A stretch of DNA of 64,000 nt from AG25 sp035518815 (GCA_035518815.1 DATIXG010000060.1:1-64000), one strand, 5' to 3'; shown: positions 42,891-53,274, counted from the stretch's first letter. Numbers and translations: made by a program. Notes: generated from the letters alone by a model not told the origin.

Positions 42891-44996
42891 TTGTATTTCC
42901 GACAATTCGACTCTACATTTCCGAGTACCTTCTATCTGAGAATCGGTCTCATCTACCGTAAGCTATTTCTGAGCTTGGCGTTGAACACGTGCTGCGCGGC
43001 TTTGCTCGTCGCGCAGCGCGATGACTCGCTTACCGTATCGCGGCGCGTGGTCGCCGCCACCTCGCTCGCCGCCAAGGAGTACGCCGTGGGCGTCGCCCCA
43101 CAGGGCGGGCGGTTGGTCGCGCCCCAGGAGGTGGACGAGGCGAGACAGTTCCTCGACGCGGCGCTGCTCGATGCGTCGGGGCTCCCGGCGACCGTGCGGA
43201 GCGCGGCGGACAGCGCGCTGCGCGAGCTGCGCGCGATGGTCGACCGGGCGGCGCCGCCCGATTCGGTGACGCACCGGACCGCGACCCTGGTGCAGCGCAT
43301 CGCGACGGCGGCGGGCGGGGCGCTCGATCCGTTCCCCGCGCGCCCGCCATCGCTCGTGCGCGGCGCCGCCGTCTATCGCGAGCAGTGCATCCAGTGCCAC
43401 GGCGCGAGCGGCCGCGGCGACGGACCGAAGGCTGCGCACCTCACGGGGCCCAAGGCTGCCGACCTGGGCGACCGCGTCGAGCTCGCGACCGTGTCGCCGC
43501 TCGACATGTACCGCAAGATCGCGATCGGCGTCCTGGGAACCGGAATGCCGGAGTATGCCGCCGCGCTTTCGTCCGAGGATCGCTGGGCCGTGACCGCGTA
43601 CATCGCGACGCTCCGCGCGACGCCCGGCGCGGTGCGGGAAGGCGAAGGACTGTATGCGGTGCACTGCGCGGGCTGTCACGGCTCGGCCGGAAACGGCGAC
43701 GGGCCGCTCGCGGCCACGATGTCGGTTCGCCCGCCCGCGCTCGCGGACCTCGCGGTGCAGGGCCGATTCTCCGATGCCGATCTCGCCCGCGTGGTGCTGC
43801 AGGGCCGGGCGGGTACGCCGATGCCCGGTTTCGCGCGGCAGATCGATGCCGCGGCCGCCGACGGTATCGTCGCATACCTGCGAACGCTGCCCGCCGCCGA
43901 GCGGCGCGGCGATCGCGCGGCGCCCAGCGCGAGCGTCTTCTCGGCCGTGCGGCGCCAGCTCGACTCGGCCGTCCAGCTGCGCTCGCCGAAGATGGCGTTC
44001 GACGCCTACCTCACGTTCGAGCAGGTCGAGACCGCCGTGCGTGCGCACAACGCGGCGCTCGCCGGGGACCTGGAGGACGGCTTCTCCGCGCTGCGCGCCC
44101 GCACGGCCGCGGGCGCCTCGACCGTCGAAGTCAGCGCGATCCACGAGCGGCTGCTCTCGGGGCTCGAGCGCGCGGAGCGCCTGATCGCCGACAAGACGTC
44201 AGGCGCCAATCTGTTCACGCAGTCGCTCGTGCTGCTGCTGCGCGAGGGGTTCGAGGCCATCCTGATCGTGGCGGCCCTGATGGCCTTCCTCGCCAAAGCC
44301 GGAGCGGCGGAGCGGCGGCGGGACGTGGCGCGAGGCGCGTGGGCCGCCGTCGCCGCGAGCGTCGTGACCGCCTTCGCGCTCGAGATGCTGTTCGAAATCA
44401 CGCCCGGCCAACGCGAGGGGCTCGAGGGGACGACGATGCTCGTCGCCGCGGCGGTGCTCTTCTACGTCAGCTACTGGCTGTTGTCCAAGATCGAAGTGGC
44501 GAAGTGGAACGCGTTCGTGAAGGGGCGGCTGGAAGGAGCCCTCTCCACGGGCTCCGGATTCGCGCTCTCCTCGGTCGCGTTTCTCGCCGTGTATCGCGAG
44601 GGCTTCGAGACCATTCTGTTCTACAAGGCGCTGCTGACGTCGGCGGGCAGCGGGGGCGGGGGGACGGCGGTGATCGCCGGGGTGCTGTGCGGTGCCGTCG
44701 GGTTGATCGGCGTCTACGTGGCCATCAACCGCTTTGGCCTGCGGATGCCCCTCAAGCCGTTCTTCGCCGTGACGAGCGCGATGCTGTACTACATGGCGTT
44801 CGTGTTCGCGGGCAAGGGCATTGCGGACCTGCAGAGCGCCGGAGTCGTGCCCATGACGGTGCTCGAATGGGCCCCGCGGGTCCCGGCGTTCGGCATCTAT
44901 CCCACCGTGCAGTCGCTCACCGTGCAGGGCGTGATCGTCGGCCTGCTGGTGTTCGCGATCATCTGGTTGCAGCGGCGCCGCTTCGCCCCACAGTAG
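42891..44996 (+). CDS. Di-haem cytochrome c fused to FTR1-type iron permease
   Basis: About 700 residues. After an N-terminal signal or anchor (LFLSLALNTCCAALLVAQ) come two class I cytochrome c domains with CIQCH (about 165) and CAGCH (about 259) and candidate Met ligands (GTGMPEY, GTPMPGF), a helical linker, and an FTR1 permease of about seven membrane segments with two REGFE motifs (about 448 and 568). FTR1/EfeU takes up ferric iron coupled to ferrous oxidation; the haems could accept electrons. Only TTG starts exist (42891, 42975, 42981); 42891 is used, but a possible operator lies after it. Confidence 0.85.
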   Translation: MYFRQFDSTFPSTFYLRIGLIYRKLFLSLALNTCCAALLVAQRDDSLTVSRRVVAATSLAAKEYAVGVAPQGGRLVAPQEVDEARQFLDAALLDASGLPATVRSAADSALRELRAMVDRAAPPDSVTHRTATLVQRIATAAGGALDPFPARPPSLVRGAAVYREQCIQCHGASGRGDGPKAAHLTGPKAADLGDRVELATVSPLDMYRKIAIGVLGTGMPEYAAALSSEDRWAVTAYIATLRATPGAVREGEGLYAVHCAGCHGSAGNGDGPLAATMSVRPPALADLAVQGRFSDADLARVVLQGRAGTPMPGFARQIDAAAADGIVAYLRTLPAAERRGDRAAPSASVFSAVRRQLDSAVQLRSPKMAFDAYLTFEQVETAVRAHNAALAGDLEDGFSALRARTAAGASTVEVSAIHERLLSGLERAERLIADKTSGANLFTQSLVLLLREGFEAILIVAALMAFLAKAGAAERRRDVARGAWAAVAASVVTAFALEMLFEITPGQREGLEGTTMLVAAAVLFYVSYWLLSKIEVAKWNAFVKGRLEGALSTGSGFALSSVAFLAVYREGFETILFYKALLTSAGSGGGGTAVIAGVLCGAVGLIGVYVAINRFGLRMPLKPFFAVTSAMLYYMAFVFAGKGIADLQSAGVVPMTVLEWAPRVPAFGIYPTVQSLTVQGVIVGLLVFAIIWLQRRRFAPQ
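42937..42951. promoter_or_regulatory. Palindrome upstream of the FTR1 coding region
   Basis: TGAGA-ATCGG-TCTCA is a perfect inverted repeat in an unusually AT-rich stretch (42885-42970) at the head of the iron permease gene. It could be an operator for an iron-responsive regulator, in which case translation starts at TTG 42975 or 42981. It does not match the classical Fur box well. Confidence 0.35.
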
Positions 44997-45010
44997 GGGC
45001 TTCGAACGCT

Positions 45011-45864
45011 CTAGGTCGCGGGGGCGGGAGCCGGCTTCTTGGGAAGGAAGCGAGCGGGGACGGGAAGCGGTGCGGCGTCGGGCCGGGCGAGCCGCACCAC
45101 GACCACGACGCCGGCGATGACCATCGCGATACTCGTCAGCTGTGCCAGCGAGAGCGGCCCCAGCCAGCGGTCGTCCTTCGCCCGGACGAACTCCACCAGG
45201 AAGCGTTCCACCGCCGCGAGCAGCAGGTACACGCCGAATCGCCAGCCCACCGCGTGGCGGTGGCTGCGTAGCTGCCACAGCCACACGAACACGAGGAACA
45301 TCAGCACCGTCTCGTAGATCTGCGTCGGGTGCACCGCCACGACCATGTTGGGGTCGGTCCCCGCGGGGAAGGTGACGTTCAGGCGCTGGAGCTCAGCGAC
45401 CGTCGAGGGCGGGAGGCCGTGCGGGAACTTGACGCCCCACGGGAGGCTCGTGGGGATCCCGTAGTCGTCGTTCACGAGGAAACACCCCACGCGCCCGATC
45501 GCATACCCCAGCGCGAGCGGCGCTCCCGCGATCTCCATCGTATAGCGGGCGGGCACGCCGAGCCGCCAGCCGTTCAGAAGCACCGCGACGACCCCGCCGA
45601 TCAGGCCGCCGTACCACACGAAGCCGCCGCGGCGGAACAGCGCGTCCAAGTCGCCGGCCACGATCACGTACCAGAGTTTGGCGCCCACGAGCCCGCCGAT
45701 CACGGCGGCGACGACGATGTCCGCGGCATACTCCTCGTCGAAACCGCGCTGGCGGAGGTCGAGCTGCATGGCCCACCCCGCCATCAGAAACCCGGCCATC
45801 ATCATGAGCCCATATCCGGTCAGCGACAGGGGGCCCAGCCGCAAAACGAGGGGATAGACGGTGG

Positions 45865-45868
<4 letters not shown>
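45011..45868 (-). CDS. lgt: Prolipoprotein diacylglyceryl transferase
   Basis: A 285-residue polytopic membrane enzyme that adds diacylglycerol to the lipobox cysteine of prolipoproteins. Motifs: LSLTGYGLMMMAGF (about 15-28), YGGLIGGVVAV, the Lgt signature GRVGCFLVNDDYG (about 124-136), and HPTQIYE (about 182-188). It serves the many lipoproteins encoded in this window. ATGA overlap with tsaD; last gene of the long minus-strand operon. Confidence 0.94.
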
Positions 45869-46906
<1,038 letters not shown>

Positions 46907-46914
<8 letters not shown>

Positions 46915-47851
46915 GGCCGGGTTTCCGTTTGACGGGCGGGGGCTTGAGCGGCACGGAGTCCGGTACCGCGTGAGCGGTCACGCCGCTGGGCGCGGCGACG
47001 GTGAGGCGCGCGTAAGCGTCGGGGTTGGCGTGCCCCACGAGGTGCGCCACCACGCGGAGGCTGTCGCGGGTCATGGCGCGCACGCGCGCTTCAGGGCCCG
47101 TGACTTCGACGGTCACGCGCTCCGTGGCGAGCGTGAAGCCCGCGAACCCGGAGGCGGCGGTGGTGACCGCGACGCCCGTGAAGGTCCGCCGGATCACCGC
47201 GCTTACCTCACCCGAGATCTGCACTTCCGCAGGCACGGCGCGAACCACCCCCAGGACGCTCGTATCGAGCGGGACGGAGCGGAGGAACGGCCCGACGACT
47301 CCCGCGATCGTGATGGGGTGCGTACTCACCGAGTCGATCCCGCGGAGACTGGCCGGCGGCCCAATGAGCCGCGCGCTTCTCGGCTGCACCGCGAGGTCGA
47401 GGATCGTGAGGTCCGAGTCGGTGCCGAGCGCGACGTGCGCCACGACGCGGACCTCCTTCCGAGCTGCGGAATCGAGCACCACGTCCAGCTCGCGGGGCGA
47501 CATGTCCGCCACCTGGACATCGACGCCCTTGGGGATCGGCACATCGGCTGCCTCGAGCCGGATGTGCCAGAGCGAGCCGGCGAAGGTGTCGGGGACGACC
47601 TTGGTGATCACGCGGGGCAGAGCGCGGAGCTTGAGCAGCTCGGAGCCCTTGCCTGACACCATGACGACGACGTCCGCCGGCGGTTGCTTGACGGCGCGGC
47701 CGGGGGGGCCGGCCACGTCGAGACGCAGCGTGAACATCTGCGTGACGGGCTGCTGCGCGGCCACGACCACGTACAGCATCAGCGCGAAAAACAGCGCCGC
47801 CAGCTTGATGGGCCAGTTGCGGGTGACGAGCTGCGTGAAGTTAACGGGCAT
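46907..47851 (-). CDS. YbbR-domain protein
   Basis: A 314-residue protein with one N-terminal membrane segment (WPIKLAALFFALMLYVVVAA) and several YbbR-type beta repeats outside, ending in a Pro/Lys tail. In Firmicutes the homologue CdaR regulates the diadenylate cyclase CdaA, but no cdaA (DAC domain) gene lies here. It overlaps tlpA upstream by 11 bases and tsaD downstream by eight. Confidence 0.85.
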
Positions 47852-48377
47852 CGAGCAGGCGCCGGATCAAGGTCTCGTTGACCGGCGCGTCCCATTCCGC
47901 GGCGCCGATGACCTTCTTGATGATCACACCGTTGCGGTCGATCACGAAGCTTTCGGGGACCCCGGTGGTCTGAAGCGTGGCCTGGACCGTTCCGGTCCGG
48001 TCCTGCAGGATGTCGAAGTGCAACCCGAGATCATTCACGAACTTCATCACGACCTCGGGGCCGTCCTTGTCGACGCTCAGCGCCAGAATGCGGAAGTCGG
48101 TCCCCGCGAGCCGCTGACTCAGCCGCTCCATCGAGGGCATCTCCAGGCGGCAGGGATCGCACCAGGTGGCCCAGATGTTGATGAGGATCACCTTGCCTGC
48201 GTAGTCGGCGAGCGACACCGGCTTGTTCGTGCGGATGTCGACGGCGTGGAAATCCGGCGCCTTCGAACCGGCGCCGATCAGGTCCATCTGGGGCCGAATC
48301 TTCAGGGCGAGCACCACGCCGAACGCCAGGGTCAGCACCCCCATCGCCACGATGCTCCACTGCCGCTGCGAGCTCAT
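47841..48377 (-). CDS. TlpA/ResA-like thiol-disulfide oxidoreductase
   Basis: A 178-residue membrane-anchored thioredoxin-fold protein: anchor IVAMGVLTLAFGVVLAL, then GSKAPDFHAVDI, active site INIWATWCDPCRLEMP (CDPC, about residues 73-76) and GVPESFVIDRNGVI with cis-Pro. Such proteins reduce apocytochrome c or other periplasmic thiols. Start ATG at 48377 overlaps the rpe stop (ATGA). Confidence 0.92.
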   Translation of the reverse strand: MSSQRQWSIVAMGVLTLAFGVVLALKIRPQMDLIGAGSKAPDFHAVDIRTNKPVSLADYAGKVILINIWATWCDPCRLEMPSMERLSQRLAGTDFRILALSVDKDGPEVVMKFVNDLGLHFDILQDRTGTVQATLQTTGVPESFVIDRNGVIIKKVIGAAEWDAPVNETLIRRLLDAR

Positions 48378-49045
48378 ACCGTGACGAGACACCTCCGCCG
48401 CAGCTCCTCGATTTCCTTTGCCGGATCGGCGCTCGAGAACACGGCGTTGCCGGCCACGAACGTGTCGGCGCCGGCGGCATGAGCGGCGGCGATAGTCTGC
48501 CGGCTGATGCCCCCGTCCACCTCGAGGAATGCCCGCGAGTTGTGTGCGGTCAAGAGCTCGCGCGCCCGCCGGATCTTGTCCGTCGAGGCCGGGATGTAGG
48601 ACTGCCCGCCGAAGCCCGGGTTGACGGTCATGATGAGCAGCAGGTCGAAGTCGGCGGTCACTTCCTCGACGAGCGAGAGCGGCGAGCTGGGATTCAACGC
48701 GAGCCCAGCCAGCATGCCCTTCCCGCGAATCGTCGCGAGATGGCGCTGCACGTGCACGGTGGCTTCGGGATGGAACGTGAATACGTTGGCACCGGCCTCC
48801 GCGAACGAATCGATGTAGCGCTCGGGCTCGACGACCATGAGGTGCACGTCGATGGGCTTGTCGGTCAGCTTGCGGAGTGCGGCGATCATGTTGGCGCCAA
48901 ACGTGAGGTTCGGAACGAAACGTCCGTCCATCACGTCCACATGCAGCCAATCGGCGCCGCCTCCGAGGATCATCTTCATCTGCTCGGCCAGGCGGTTGAG
49001 ATCGGCGCTCAAGACGCTCGGGGCGATGCGTACACCATTGGTCAT
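48374..49045 (-). CDS. rpe: Ribulose-phosphate 3-epimerase
   Basis: A 223-residue TIM barrel that interconverts ribulose-5-phosphate and xylulose-5-phosphate. IAPSVLSADLNRL (about 7-19), WLHVDVMDGRFVPNLTFG (about 33-50), VHLMVVEPE, MTVNPGFGGQ (about 140-149) and LEVDGGIS carry the metal ligands and catalytic aspartates. Overlaps the PASTA gene by four bases. Confidence 0.95.
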   Translation of the reverse strand: MTNGVRIAPSVLSADLNRLAEQMKMILGGGADWLHVDVMDGRFVPNLTFGANMIAALRKLTDKPIDVHLMVVEPERYIDSFAEAGANVFTFHPEATVHVQRHLATIRGKGMLAGLALNPSSPLSLVEEVTADFDLLLIMTVNPGFGGQSYIPASTDKIRRARELLTAHNSRAFLEVDGGISRQTIAAAHAAGADTFVAGNAVFSSADPAKEIEELRRRCLVTV

Positions 49046-49806
49046 TGCGGGCTCCGGGCAACAACGATGTCCACGATGGTGCCGGCGGCGGCCAGACTTC
49101 CCGCCACCGGCTGCTGAGCGACCACGGTACCGGGGTTGGCGCCGGCGGTACGCCGTCGCGTCACCGTGCCAAGCTGCAATCCCTCGAGCTCGACGCGCGT
49201 CCGCGCATCGGCCTGCGACATGCCGAGCAGGTCCGGCACCGGAATGGTCGGGGCTCCCCGGCTCACGACGATGGTCACCGCGGTACCCGGGGCCAAGAGC
49301 GCCCCGGCCGGCGGCCGGCTGAGCATGGCGACGCCGGGCGGCGTCGCCGCCTGCACCGACTCCGGCGGGCTGGCCGTGAGTCCTGCCGCGGCCACGAGGC
49401 GCTGGGCCAACGAACCCTCGATCCCGGCAACATCCGGTACAGGAATTTTGGAGGGGCCGTCGCTCGACACCAGGGTTACCCGCAAACCCGCCGGGGCGTT
49501 CACGCCGCCGGGCGGGTCCTGCCAGGTCACGACGCCCTTTGGCGCGGCCGGATCGGGCTCAGAGCCTCCATCCTGGACCTGGAGCCCGGCCTTCTTCACG
49601 GCGCTCGTCGCCTCGGCCACTGGCAGTCCAATCACGCGGGGCACGACATCCCGGCCGTGCAGCAGCGGGGTGGGGAAGACGATGAGGTACGCCGTGAGGT
49701 AGCCTGCGAGAACCGCCCCCGTGATGTAAAGCGCCCAGCGCTGCGCGGTGCCCCTCTCGATGCGTCGGACGCGCTCCTGCCAGCGCCACTCCTGGAGCGG
49801 CGGCAT
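49042..49806 (-). CDS. PASTA-repeat membrane protein
   Basis: A 254-residue protein with a cytoplasmic Arg-rich N-terminus, one membrane segment (ALYITGAVLAGYLTAYLIVF, about 25-44) and three PASTA repeats outside (VPRVIGLPVAEATSAVKKAGL, VPDVAGIEGSLAQRLVAAAGL and VPDLLGMSQADARTRVELEGL as repeat openings). PASTA domains bind peptidoglycan fragments; here there is no kinase or transpeptidase part. The ATG at 49806 was chosen since upstream sequence is antisense to thiG. Confidence 0.85.
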   Translation of the reverse strand: MPPLQEWRWQERVRRIERGTAQRWALYITGAVLAGYLTAYLIVFPTPLLHGRDVVPRVIGLPVAEATSAVKKAGLQVQDGGSEPDPAAPKGVVTWQDPPGGVNAPAGLRVTLVSSDGPSKIPVPDVAGIEGSLAQRLVAAAGLTASPPESVQAATPPGVAMLSRPPAGALLAPGTAVTIVVSRGAPTIPVPDLLGMSQADARTRVELEGLQLGTVTRRRTAGANPGTVVAQQPVAGSLAAAGTIVDIVVARSPQ

Positions 49807-49829
49807 GTGCCGGCGAAATTGCACGGCCG

Positions 49830-50639
49830 CTAGTCCAGCATGCCGGTGACGGGGGACGACGGCGTCGCCACTTCGCGGCGGGGCATGCGGCCGGCGAGGA
49901 ACGCGGCCCGCCCCGCGTCGACCGCGAGTTTCATGGCATGAGCCATGAGGGGTGGATCCTGGGCGGCCGCGAGCGCGGTGTTCATCAGGATGCCGTCCAC
50001 GCCCTGCTCCATCGTGAGGCACGCGTCGGACGCTGTGCCCACTCCCGCATCTACCACGACGGGCACGCGCAGCCGGCGCTTGATGAGGCGCACGCCGTAG
50101 GGGTTCACGAGACCGAGCCCGCTCCCGATCGGCGATGCCAGCGGCATCACGGCGGCCACGCCGGCCTCCTCGAGCCGCAGCGCCGTGATCAGGTCCTCGT
50201 TCGTGTAGGCCAGGACCTTGAACCCGTCCTTCACGAGAATGCGCGCCGCTTCGAGCAGGCCCTGCACGTCCGGCAGCAGCGTCTCCTGGTCACCGATGAC
50301 CTCGAGCTTGATGAAATCGTTGAACCCCGCTTCGCGGCCCAGGCGGGCGTAGCGGACGGCATCGGCGGCGGTGTAGCAGCCCGCGGTGTTCGCGAGTAGA
50401 AAATACTTGCTCGGGTCGAGATGGTGGAGGATGCCGGCCTCTTTCGAGCGGTCGAGATCTACCCGGCGGACCGCCACGGTGACGATTTCGGCGCCCGACG
50501 CCTCGATGGCGCGGACCATCGTGGGGTTGTCGCGATACTTCCCCGTCCCCACCATGAGACGCGAATGGAACGTGCGCTCGCCGATAGTAAAGGGCGTGTC
50601 GCGAACGGTTTCCAGGGCCGTCGTCATCCTGTCGCTCAC
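49830..50639 (-). CDS. thiG: Thiazole synthase
   Basis: A 269-residue TIM barrel that makes the thiazole phosphate of thiamine from DXP, a glycine imine and ThiS thiocarboxylate. SRLMVGTGKYRD (about 26-37), the Schiff-base lysine in FIKLEVIGD (about 108-116) and VDAGVGTASDACLTMEQGVDG (in two parts, about 197-217) are diagnostic. GTG start overlaps thiS. Confidence 0.94.
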   Translation of the reverse strand: MSDRMTTALETVRDTPFTIGERTFHSRLMVGTGKYRDNPTMVRAIEASGAEIVTVAVRRVDLDRSKEAGILHHLDPSKYFLLANTAGCYTAADAVRYARLGREAGFNDFIKLEVIGDQETLLPDVQGLLEAARILVKDGFKVLAYTNEDLITALRLEEAGVAAVMPLASPIGSGLGLVNPYGVRLIKRRLRVPVVVDAGVGTASDACLTMEQGVDGILMNTALAAAQDPPLMAHAMKLAVDAGRAAFLAGRMPRREVATPSSPVTGMLD

Positions 50640-50848
50640 CCGCCTCCCACGAAATGCACCAGCTCGATTGCGTCACCCGGCGCGACGGTGACGTCCCCCA
50701 ACCGCGGCCGGCGGACGATGGCGCGGTTATGCTCGACGACCACGGTGCGCGGGTCGAGTTCGAGCGCGGCCAGCAAGCCCAGCAGCGTCGCGCCGCACGC
50801 GACGCTCCGCGGCTCCCCGTTCACCAAGACCTGCACCAGTTCGCTCAT
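50636..50848 (-). CDS. thiS: Sulfur carrier protein ThiS
   Basis: A 70-residue ubiquitin-like sulfur carrier: VLVNGEPRSV at the start, TLLGLLAALELDPRTVVVEHN in the middle and the C-terminal Gly-Gly (VGGG) that is adenylated and thiocarboxylated. The activating enzyme ThiF is not encoded in the window. ATGA overlap with thiE and GTGA with thiG. Confidence 0.9.
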   Translation of the reverse strand: MSELVQVLVNGEPRSVACGATLLGLLAALELDPRTVVVEHNRAIVRRPRLGDVTVAPGDAIELVHFVGGG

Positions 50849-51462
50849 CGCTCCAGCTCCTTCGCCATGTCCCGGGCGGCCGCGACGGGATCGGGTGCGT
50901 CCCACAGTGCCCGGATTGCCGCGACGCCGTACACCCCCGCCGCGCGGAGCGGCGCGATACGCTCGGGTGTGACGCCGCCGATCGCAATGACGGGGAGGCC
51001 GAGGCCGGTGAATTGCTCGAGCGTCCGAGTGTCGAGCGGCGGCCGGTCCGGGTGCGTCGCCGAGGTGAACACGGGTCCTACCACAAGATAGTCTGCTCCG
51101 GCGGCCTGTGCGGCGCGAGCCTCGTCGAGCTCGTGCACGGAGCAGCCGATCCACCAGTCGGGTCCGAGGCTCCGCGCTTCGCCGGGCGCAAGACTGGTAC
51201 GGCGGAGCTGCACGCCGTGGGCGCGGGCCGCCAGCGCGACGTCGAGGCGATCGTTCACGAACACGCGCGATTGCGGGCAAAGGGACGCAAACCGGCGGGC
51301 GAGTGCGTACAGCTCGCGGCCCGAGAGCGCGGGTCCGCGGGCGTGGAGCGTGAGGCGATTCGCCGCTCCCGCCGCGAGCGCCGTGGCGCGGGTCGGCAGG
51401 TCCGCCCGTGCGGCGACCGACTCGTCCGTGATCGCATGCAGCCGGTCGAGCGGGGCTCTCAC
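50845..51462 (-). CDS. thiE: Thiamine-phosphate synthase
   Basis: A 205-residue ThiE-like TIM barrel joining the pyrimidine and thiazole phosphates. VFVNDRLDVALAARAHGVQL (about 66-85), CSVHELDEA, VVGPVFTSATHP and IAIGGVTPERI match the family. The sequence is somewhat divergent and could be a TenI-like paralogue. GTG start overlaps the fmt stop. Confidence 0.85.
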   Translation of the reverse strand: MRAPLDRLHAITDESVAARADLPTRATALAAGAANRLTLHARGPALSGRELYALARRFASLCPQSRVFVNDRLDVALAARAHGVQLRRTSLAPGEARSLGPDWWIGCSVHELDEARAAQAAGADYLVVGPVFTSATHPDRPPLDTRTLEQFTGLGLPVIAIGGVTPERIAPLRAAGVYGVAAIRALWDAPDPVAAARDMAKELER

Positions 51463-52382
51463 GTGAAGCGCCGGGGGATGTCCGCGCCGTGTCCGCGGCT
51501 CCACTCGGCGGCGCTCATGCGTGATTTGCCTTCCACCTGGACCTCCTCGATCTGTACGGCGCCGTCGCCTGTGGCGACGATGAGCAGCGGCGCGGTGGCG
51601 AGCACCTGGCCCGGCGGGGCCGCGCCCTCGGTCACGCGGGCGCCGAACAGCTTCACCGCCCGTCCCTCGAGCTCGGTCCAGGCGCCGGGCCGGGGGTCGA
51701 GCGCGCGGATGAGACGCGCCACGCGCTCGGTCGGCTCGCTCCAGGAAATGCGCGCGGTCTCCCGCGTGAGCTTCGGGGCGTACGTGGCGCGCGCGTGATC
51801 CTGGGGCACCGGCTTCAGGCCGTCCTGCTCGAGCAGCGTGAGCGCCTCGACCAGGGCCTGCGCGCCCATCTCCGACAGATGCGCCGCCAGCTCGCCGCCC
51901 CTGATATCGGGAGGGACGTGGTGCGGCAGCTGGTGCAGGATCGGCCCGGAATCCATCCCGGCGTCGAGCTGCATGATGGTCACGCCCGTCTTCTCAAGTC
52001 CGTTGATGATCGTCCACTCGACGGGCGCTGCGCCCCGCAGCTCGGGGAGCAGCGACGGATGCACGTTCACCATCCCGCGCGGCGGAACAGCCAGCAGCTC
52101 GGCCGTAAGGATGTGGCCGTACGCGACGACAACGCCGACATCGGGCGCCAGGGATTTGAGTTGGGCAATGAACGCAGGCTCGCGCGGGCGCTCGGGTTGC
52201 AGGACGGGGATCTCGTCTTCCTGGGCCGCGATCTTCACGGGCGGGGGTACGACGCGCGAGCGTGAGCGGCCCTGCGGACGGTCGGGCTGGGTCACGACGG
52301 CCGCGACATCGAACCCTTCGCCGAGCAGGGCCTCGAGCGAGGGGACCGCGAACTCCGGCGTGCCGAAGAAAACGACGCGCAC
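51459..52382 (-). CDS. fmt: Methionyl-tRNA formyltransferase
   Basis: A 307-residue enzyme that formylates initiator Met-tRNA. VVFFGTPEFAVPSLEALL at the N-terminus, NVHPSLLPELRGAAPVEWTI (catalytic Asn/His region, about 107-126) and LDAGMDSGPIL (catalytic Asp) are followed by the C-terminal tRNA-binding barrel. GTG start shares one base with the def TAG. Confidence 0.95.
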   Translation of the reverse strand: MRVVFFGTPEFAVPSLEALLGEGFDVAAVVTQPDRPQGRSRSRVVPPPVKIAAQEDEIPVLQPERPREPAFIAQLKSLAPDVGVVVAYGHILTAELLAVPPRGMVNVHPSLLPELRGAAPVEWTIINGLEKTGVTIMQLDAGMDSGPILHQLPHHVPPDIRGGELAAHLSEMGAQALVEALTLLEQDGLKPVPQDHARATYAPKLTRETARISWSEPTERVARLIRALDPRPGAWTELEGRAVKLFGARVTEGAAPPGQVLATAPLLIVATGDGAVQIEEVQVEGKSRMSAAEWSRGHGADIPRRFT

Positions 52383-52930
52383 TAGAGCTCGCCGGCCGGC
52401 TCGGGCGTGACCTCCTTCAGGTAACCGGTCTTGCCCTTGCGCAGGTTCTTCCACTTGGCGAGGAGGAGACCGCGCTTCACCGCGCTCAGCCGATCGAGGA
52501 AGAGAATGCCATCCAGGTGATCGATCTCGTGCTGAACCGCCCGGGCCTTGTAGCCGGACACCGTCAGGCGATACGGTTTCCCGTCGCGGTCCAGCGCTTC
52601 GAGCACGACGGTGTCGGGGCGGTCCACCTCGGAAAAGATCTCGGGGATCGACAGGCACCCTTCCTCGGCGGTGGCCAGCTCCGCGCCGGCTTCCACGATG
52701 CGCGGGTTGATCAGCACGAGCGGCGGTGGCGCTTCCTCACCGACGTCCACCACGGCCACGCGCTGCGCGACGCCGACCTGATTTGCCGCGAGCCCCACGC
52801 CGCGCGCCGCGTGCATGGTCTCGAACAGATCGTCGACCAGACGGCGCACCTCGTCGTCCACGCGCGGCACGGGTTCCGCCCGCTGGCGCAGCACCGGGGA
52901 GCCGAGCAGGTGCAGGGCGCGAACCGTCAC
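52382..52930 (-). CDS. def: Peptide deformylase
   Basis: A 182-residue metalloprotease that removes the N-formyl group. All three motifs are intact: GVGLAANQVG (about 44-53), EEGCLSIPE (about 89-97) and QHEIDHLDG (about 132-140). GTG start overlaps yajC (GTGA). Pairing with fmt is the common order. Confidence 0.96.
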   Translation of the reverse strand: MTVRALHLLGSPVLRQRAEPVPRVDDEVRRLVDDLFETMHAARGVGLAANQVGVAQRVAVVDVGEEAPPPLVLINPRIVEAGAELATAEEGCLSIPEIFSEVDRPDTVVLEALDRDGKPYRLTVSGYKARAVQHEIDHLDGILFLDRLSAVKRGLLLAKWKNLRKGKTGYLKEVTPEPAGEL

Positions 52931-53274
52931 GCCGGCTTGGCCTCCGCGGCGGCTTGCGGCCGTTTGAGAATGTTGGCGACGTTGCTCCGCATGATGACCA
53001 GGCGGGACTCCCCGGACTTGATGGTCACCTCGGTTTCCTTGAGGTGAATCACTTCCCCGATGATCCCGCCCGACGTCACGACCTGATCCCCCTTCTGGAG
53101 CGAGGCGAGCAGCTTCTTGTGCTCGTCCTGCTGCTTGCGTTGAGGGCGAATCAGCAGGAAGTAGAAGATCGCTATGATCGCGCCGATCTGCAGCGCGAAC
53201 ATGGCCACGCCGCCGCTGCCGGGCTGACCGGCGGGGGCGAACAGCAAGAGCGAGAGCAGCGGGGCAGCAGTCAT
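52927..53274 (-). CDS. yajC: Preprotein translocase accessory subunit YajC
   Basis: A 115-residue protein with one membrane segment (FALQIGAIIAIFYFLLIRPQ) followed by RKQQDEHKKLLASLQKGDQV and the beta domain VVTSGGIIGEV. YajC binds SecDF; secD and secF are not in the window. ATGA overlap with tgt. Confidence 0.93.
   Translation of the reverse strand: MTAAPLLSLLLFAPAGQPGSGGVAMFALQIGAIIAIFYFLLIRPQRKQQDEHKKLLASLQKGDQVVTSGGIIGEVIHLKETEVTIKSGESRLVIMRSNVANILKRPQAAAEAKPA

Noticed and set aside
44997..45010. Terminator between the FTR1 and lgt genes
   Set aside because: The 14-base gap holds no hairpin or T-run.
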